This document shows positions 59,813-64,000 of a DNA stretch of 64,000 bases, one piece after another. Position 1 is the first letter of the stretch. Every line of letters begins with the position of its first letter. Source of the DNA: Cohnella mopanensis (GTDB lineage Bacteria > Bacillota > Bacilli > Paenibacillales > Paenibacillaceae); NCBI RefSeq assembly GCF_022352055.1, contig NZ_JAKRWM010000006.1, forward strand, positions 466,787 through 530,786, written 5' to 3'. The notes beneath the pieces were generated by a model. The model was given only the letters and a program-made list of their open reading frames with translations, ran no database searches and was not told the origin of the DNA. Made by a program: the position numbers and the translations under genes.

Positions 59813-60934
59813 TTAAGCCTCGAAAATGTTAAGTTCCGAGTCTTTGTCGAATACGTGGATTTTGTTCATGTCGATCGCGAGCTTAACGTTTTGGTTCTCG
59901 CGAAGGCCGGAACGTCCGTCAACACGGGCGATAACGTTGTCTTTACCCAAGCCGTTCAGGTAGAGGAACATCTCGTGACCCAAGTTCTCGGATACTTCGA
60001 TTGTTGCGTTCACGATGCTGTTTGGAGAAGCTTCGATGAACACTGGCTCTTCGTGGAAATCTTCTGGACGAATTCCAAGAATGATTTCGCGGCCGATGTA
60101 GCCTTTAGCGCGAAGCGCTTTAGCTTTGCCTTCTGGAACTTCAACGTTGAAGCCAGTAGCACGGAAACGTACAGCTCCGCCTTCTTCAACCAATTGACCA
60201 GTGATAAAGTTCATAGCAGGAGCTCCGATGAAGCCTGCAACGAACAAGTTAACCGGGTGGTTGTAAAGTACGTCAGGAGTAGCAGCTTGTTGAATGAAGC
60301 CGTCTTTCATAACGACGATACGATCTCCCATTGTCATTGCTTCTGTTTGGTCATGGGTTACATAGATACAAGTCGTCTCAAGACGTTTCATCAATTTACT
60401 GATGTTAGCGCGCATTTGTGTACGCAGTTTAGCATCCAAGTTGGAAAGCGGCTCATCCATCAAGAAGACTTGCGGTTCACGAACGATTGCGCGACCCAAG
60501 GCAACACGTTGGCGTTGGCCCCCGGACAATGCTTTCGGTTTGCGATCAAGCAAGTGCTCGATTTCAAGCGTGCGAGCTGCTTCACGTACGCGGCGATCGA
60601 TTTCGTCTTTGCGGAATTTACGCAATTTCAAACCGAATGCCATGTTTTGATACACGTTCATATGAGGGTACAAGGCGTAAGATTGGAACACCATTGCGAT
60701 GTCGCGATCTTTCGGTGCTACGTCGTTTACGACGCGGTCGCCGATGTACAGCTTGCCTTCGGAAATTTCTTCAAGTCCTGCGATCATACGTAGCGTGGTC
60801 GATTTACCGCAACCGGAAGGACCAACGAGTACGAGGAATTCTTTGTCCTGGATATCCAGATTAAAGTCGGTTACCGATGCTTTGTCGGTACCTGCATATT
60901 TTTTGTACACATTTTCTAAGCGAACGCCTGCCAT
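59813..60934 (-). CDS. MsmX/UgpC-type sugar ABC transporter ATPase
   Basis: 373 residues. Walker [11 protein letters not shown]-loop [10 protein letters not shown], signature [14 protein letters not shown], Walker [12 protein letters not shown], switch His in [10 protein letters not shown], and a C-terminal TOBE/OB domain (about 240-370). In B. subtilis MsmX energises several oligosaccharide importers whose own operons lack an ATPase. It stands alone here with no permease genes, fitting a shared ATPase. AGGGGG precedes the ATG. Confidence 0.93.
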   Translation of the reverse strand: MAGVRLENVYKKYAGTDKASVTDFNLDIQDKEFLVLVGPSGCGKSTTLRMIAGLEEISEGKLYIGDRVVNDVAPKDRDIAMVFQSYALYPHMNVYQNMAFGLKLRKFRKDEIDRRVREAARTLEIEHLLDRKPKALSGGQRQRVALGRAIVREPQVFLMDEPLSNLDAKLRTQMRANISKLMKRLETTCIYVTHDQTEAMTMGDRIVVMKDGFIQQAATPDVLYNHPVNLFVAGFIGAPAMNFITGQLVEEGGAVRFRATGFNVEVPEGKAKALRAKGYIGREIILGIRPEDFHEEPVFIEASPNSIVNATIEVSENLGHEMFLYLNGLGKDNVIARVDGRSGLRENQNVKLAIDMNKIHVFDKDSELNIFEA

Positions 60935-61025
60935 TGTTCATTTCCCCCTAAACTTCGTTTGAAGGTACAGGAATATCTTAACTCACGCATGGGCCTAATG
61001 ACTATGCACAAAGCGTACAAAAAAT

Positions 61026-62123
61026 TCATTTCCTTTTCGTGACTTTGTACAATAGCAATAAGATGCGGACGAGTACCGCGTCGTTAAAGGAACGAACGTC
61101 CAAACCTGCTTCGTGTTTGATTTTATCCAATCTATACAATAACGTATTGCGGTGAATGAATAACTTTTTGGCCGTTTCGCTAACATTGCAATCCATGGAG
61201 AAGAACGCGTCCAGCGTCGATACCGTCTCCGAATCCGTGAATAGATCGGGTCTCCCCATCATTTCTTCCACAAAACGAGATCTGACCATTTCTGGGATTC
61301 CGCTAAGCAATCTTTCGAGATGAACGAGCCAGGGGAGATGGATCTGCATGCCGACATGAAACTTGCGCCCAAGGAATATCGTCTCCCTAAGCGTACCTAC
61401 AATTCGAATGACACTTTCCGAAGGAATGATCGGTTCTCCTACGGCAATGTGGCATTCTCCACCCCATTCTCCCGTAATCAGCTGATGCAGGCCCTCTGCC
61501 AACGTAGCGAGCAACTCTTTGGTCTCCTCATGGCCGAGCACTTCGTCATCTTCCGAATCCGCTTCCATCAATACGCGATCACTACTTAGAATAAGCCACT
61601 CATGCTCCCTTAACGGGATGAGCAAGGTTTCATCGGATATAAAAGAACGGATAGTCTTCTCCAGTTCCACGTACGAGGGCTCCTTGTCTTCCAATTGCTC
61701 GCACAAGAGCAGGAAGGGAACCATCCCGTCGAACAAACGGTTGCGGAGCTCCATTCGATCCGGAACTTCGGCTCGCCACTCGCCGGCCGTAACCGATTGC
61801 TGTATCCATTCGCCTAATCGTCTAGCTTGGCGTTCCAAATCGGATGCCCCGGAAGAGGAGTTGGGGCGTGTGCCGCCCTGTTGAACCGCCCATCCAAGTA
61901 GTTGCTTCTCGACTTGTGTTAACGTCGCGGCCACCTCGATACAGTGGAGCTCCGCCCCATTCACGCGAGTGACCATCAAGCAGGCGCTTTTTAACTGGAT
62001 CGCGTCTCCGACCTCGGGATGTTTGTTGCCGCCTTCCTTTTCCCACTCGACTCCCGTCAACACTTTGGCTACGACCGATGCGTTCAGAAGTTGCCCCAAT
62101 AGCTGCAGCTTTGTTTTATTCAT
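61026..62123 (-). CDS. PucR/CdaR-type helix-turn-helix regulator
   Basis: About 365 residues from the ATG at 62123 (AAGGGG 10 bases upstream). The N-terminal 300 residues are a sensory region without clear family, with a GGDEF-like-fold segment (EWLILSSDR, HIAVGEPI). The C-terminal PucR-type helix-turn-helix is clear (TLDAFFSMDCNVSETAKKLFIHRNTLLYRLDKIKH). Such regulators usually control sugar-acid or purine use. It lies just upstream of the msmX-like gene on the same strand and may regulate it (inference). Confidence 0.85.
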   Translation of the reverse strand: MNKTKLQLLGQLLNASVVAKVLTGVEWEKEGGNKHPEVGDAIQLKSACLMVTRVNGAELHCIEVAATLTQVEKQLLGWAVQQGGTRPNSSSGASDLERQARRLGEWIQQSVTAGEWRAEVPDRMELRNRLFDGMVPFLLLCEQLEDKEPSYVELEKTIRSFISDETLLIPLREHEWLILSSDRVLMEADSEDDEVLGHEETKELLATLAEGLHQLITGEWGGECHIAVGEPIIPSESVIRIVGTLRETIFLGRKFHVGMQIHLPWLVHLERLLSGIPEMVRSRFVEEMMGRPDLFTDSETVSTLDAFFSMDCNVSETAKKLFIHRNTLLYRLDKIKHEAGLDVRSFNDAVLVRILLLLYKVTKRK

Positions 62124-62198
62124 CCTTGAAGCCCCTTGTCCGCAAGATAAGCGATATATATGCGTCATTGTACCATATTTGGCACTAACGCGGGACCA

Positions 62199-63146
62199 TC
62201 AACGCAGGGCTAATAGGACGACGATGGAAAGCAACGAGAAGACAGCCGCAATCAAATATAGAAAAGACACCGTCTGAACTTGAGTTAAGCCCCACTTCAT
62301 TAAGCTGTGGTGCGTATGTAGATTATCCGCGTGGTGAAGTCCCTTACCTTCTATTAGCCTTCTGGAGAACACGATCACCGTATCCAGAATCGGAACGCCT
62401 AATGCGAGCATTGGCACCGATAAAGAAAGGAGTGTAGCCCCCTTCAAAGTCCCGTCTATAGCTGTTACCGCAAGCGTGTAACCTAAGAAAGTCGCTCCCG
62501 CATCACCCATGAAGATCCGTGCCGGATGAAAATTATAAGCCAAGAATGCCATGCATGTTCCTGCCAACACCACAGCTATTAATGCAGTATCCGTATGATT
62601 GAAAATTAAGGAAGCAGCGAATAAGGTCAAAGAGGAAATCGCGCATACGCCCGAAGCAAGTCCGTCGATTCCATCGATAAAATTAAGCATATTAATGAGC
62701 GCGAATACCCAGACGACGGTGAAGAGAGCTGCGATTGTTGGTGAAAATATAATCATGGATGCCGAGGAAGGCGATGAGACACCCTGAATGGAGATTCCTT
62801 GCCACACTGGGATGTAAGCAACGGCAATGTAAGCTAATAGCCTCGGCCACACTGGAAACTCTTTGCTTTTAGCCTTGTAAGCATCATCTAACAATCCGAT
62901 CACGACAAGAATAGATCCGCCGAGCATAAGGGAACTGAATAAAGCATGATGCCCCATGAATAAAAAAGATGTGATAATCACGCCCGCGAATATCGCCACG
63001 CCACCGGACAAAGGAACCGGTTCCGCGTGTATTTTACGACGTGTCGGACGATCAACAAAACCAATGCGTAACGCGATCTTACGAACAATTGGCACAAGTA
63101 CGATCACTAAAGCAAATGCGAACGCCATTGCGTACAAATAAACCAT
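62199..63146 (-). CDS. MraY/WecA-family undecaprenyl-phosphate sugar-phosphate transferase
   Basis: 315 residues, about ten membrane helices. Family marks: DRPTRRKIHAEPVPLSGG, the GLLDDAYKAKSKE Asp pair, NMLNFIDGIDGLASG, FMGDAGATFLGY and a late HHADNLHTHHSLM. This is the TagO/WecA subgroup, which begins teichoic or other secondary wall polymers by loading GlcNAc-1-P onto the lipid carrier. It may build the polymer that the LCP ligase attaches and the SLH proteins bind (inference). GGAGG precedes the ATG. Confidence 0.9.
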   Translation of the reverse strand: MVYLYAMAFAFALVIVLVPIVRKIALRIGFVDRPTRRKIHAEPVPLSGGVAIFAGVIITSFLFMGHHALFSSLMLGGSILVVIGLLDDAYKAKSKEFPVWPRLLAYIAVAYIPVWQGISIQGVSSPSSASMIIFSPTIAALFTVVWVFALINMLNFIDGIDGLASGVCAISSLTLFAASLIFNHTDTALIAVVLAGTCMAFLAYNFHPARIFMGDAGATFLGYTLAVTAIDGTLKGATLLSLSVPMLALGVPILDTVIVFSRRLIEGKGLHHADNLHTHHSLMKWGLTQVQTVSFLYLIAAVFSLLSIVVLLALR

Positions 63147-63422
63147 ATATAATTCCTCCGGTAAGCGAATTTGAACTTAACATTCCCCTTTCGCTGCCGG
63201 AGACATACCCAATAAATTCATTATGCAAAGCTTTAATGCAGCTAATTAATTACGTGGATTTTTTGGTGGGCTGGTCAGTTTGATAGTCTTCAATCTCCGG
63301 TGCTCTCCAGTCAGGTTTTACCCAACTACAGCTGAATCTTTGTCACATCGGCGCTCTACTCAGGTTTTACTTAACTATATAAAATTGCCTCTTAAGGATA
63401 TTAATAATCAAATTTTTAAAAC
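63147..63422. other. Intergenic region with a decayed direct repeat
   Basis: No gene. About 30 bases at 63298-63328 (CGGTGCTCT...CAGGTTTTAC) recur with changes at 63349-63377. Its meaning is unknown. Confidence 0.45.
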
Positions 63423-63450
63423 AAAAAAGCAGACGTTCGCACGTCTGCGT
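63423..63450 (-). terminator. Terminator of the tRNA cluster
   Basis: GCAGACG (63429-63435) pairs with CGTCTGC (63442-63448), followed on the minus strand by six T. It lies just after tRNA-Lys. Confidence 0.85.
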
Positions 63451-63460
63451 GTTTGTATAC

Positions 63461-63536
63461 TGGTGAGCCATGTAGGACTCGAACCTACGACACCCTGATT
63501 AAAAGTCAGGTGCTCTACCAACTGAGCTAATGGCTC
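63461..63536 (-). tRNA. tRNA-Lys (anticodon TTT)
   Basis: A complete 76-base cloverleaf with encoded CCA; acceptor GAGCCAT/ATGGCTC, anticodon loop CTTTTAA. It is the last gene of the tRNA cluster in transcription order. Confidence 0.97.
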
Positions 63537-63541
63537 GAAAC

Positions 63542-63625
63542 TGGTGGAGGATGATGGATTTGAACCACCGAACCCGAAGGAAGAGATTTACAGTCTCCCG
63601 CGTTTGGCCACTTCGCTAATCCTCC
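63542..63625 (-). tRNA. tRNA-Tyr (anticodon GTA)
   Basis: 84 bases with the long variable arm of a class II tRNA; acceptor GGAGGAT/ATCCTCC, anticodon loop CTGTAAA, encoded CCA. Confidence 0.96.
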
Positions 63626-63660
63626 ACAATACAAGCCGGTCTGGTAAACCGGATAAAGAA

Positions 63661-63736
63661 TGGTGGCTCGAGACGGAATCGAACCGCCGACACGAGGATT
63701 TTCAGTCCTCTGCTCTACCAGCTGAGCTATCGAGCC
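63661..63736 (-). tRNA. tRNA-Phe (anticodon GAA)
   Basis: 76 bases; acceptor GGCTCGA/TCGAGCC, anticodon loop CTGAAAA, encoded CCA. Confidence 0.97.
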
Positions 63737-63757
63737 GTAATGCTTTTGAGATAATAA

Positions 63758-63834
63758 TGGCGGAGCTGACGGGATTCGAACCCGCGGTCTCCTGCGTGAC
63801 AGGCAGGCATGTTAGGCCACTACACCACAGCTCC
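63758..63834 (-). tRNA. tRNA-Asp (anticodon GTC)
   Basis: 77 bases; acceptor GGAGCTG/CAGCTCC, discriminator G as usual for Asp, anticodon loop CTGTCAC, encoded CCA. Confidence 0.96.
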
Positions 63835-63843
63835 GCAATATTA

Positions 63844-63919
63844 TGGTGGAGGCTGACGGGATCGAACCGCCGACCCTCTGCTTGTAAGGCAGATGCTCTC
63901 CCAGCTGAGCTAAGCCTCC
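63844..63919 (-). tRNA. tRNA-Val (anticodon TAC)
   Basis: 76 bases; acceptor GGAGGCT/AGCCTCC, anticodon loop CTTACAA, encoded CCA. Confidence 0.97.
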
Positions 63920-63934
63920 ATGGGAATAAAGATG

Positions 63935-64000
63935 TGGTAGCGGCGAAGGGACTCGAACCCCCGACCCTCCGGGTATGAACCGAATGCTCTAGCCAGCTGA
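63935..64000 (-). tRNA. tRNA-Met, elongator type (anticodon CAT), partial
   Basis: The 3' part, with encoded CCA, T-arm (GTTCGAGTC) and anticodon loop TTCATAC. The 5' acceptor strand lies beyond the right edge. The D-loop and T-arm sequence match elongator, not initiator, tRNA-Met of Bacilli. Confidence 0.9.

Overview
The window looks like a chromosome segment of a spore-forming Gram-positive bacterium of the Paenibacillaceae (Paenibacillus or Cohnella type). This is inferred from three S-layer-homology (SLH) proteins, an Sda-like sporulation checkpoint protein, the cggR-gap-pgk-tpiA-gpmI-eno order, the rapZ-yvcK-whiA-HPr cluster, the hprK-lgt-ppaX cluster, and CtsR, CggR and MntR-like operators. 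No taxonomic search was possible. Most genes lie on the minus strand; only mntH, the LCP gene, tRNA-Arg, clpP, the sda-like gene and a polysaccharide deacetylase read on the plus strand.

Region 1-7.6 kb is the accessory part. After the end of a transporter gene comes mntH, with two MntR-like palindromes on its promoter. From 1.79 to 7.23 kb there is a patchwork hung on the 3' end of the tmRNA gene ssrA (7227-7592, minus). It has a displaced ssrA 3' fragment at 1791-1876, further tail copies at 3.05-3.33, 6.77-6.98 and 6.97-7.24 kb, a small TetR/DUF3995 operon, a receiver gene that has lost its phosphorylation site, a relic SLH domain, and an intact discoidin/FN3/SLH surface protein. No integrase is present.

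Region 7.6-30 kb holds smpB, an E. coli-type pyrB, rnr with a long basic Gly-rich tail, secG, an Eis-like acetyltransferase, an SLH-collagen protein overlapping a tandem-glycosyltransferase gene, a sugar-phosphate isomerase, a 1.35-kilo-residue SLH/FIVAR protein, a SARP-type response regulator with a large hybrid kinase, and an LCP ligase. The theme is cell envelope and its signalling.

Region 29-36.7 kb is the lower-glycolysis operon under CggR, with a hairpin-rich spacer between gap and pgk. Region 36.8-46.5 kb holds tRNA-Arg, clpP (CtsR), the sda-like gene, a SIMPL protein, then HPr/Crh, whiA, yvcK, rapZ, a ROK glucokinase, trxB and a TPR protein. Region 46.5-55.1 kb is a complete histidine operon, hisZGDBHAF-hisIE-hisJ-prs, whose HisA is of the eukaryotic type. 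Region 55.4-63.2 kb holds a polysaccharide deacetylase, hprK-lgt-ppaX-yvoF, an MsmX-type ABC ATPase, a PucR-type regulator and a MraY/WecA-family transferase. A tRNA cluster (Lys, Tyr, Phe, Asp, Val, Met; minus strand) runs off the right edge.
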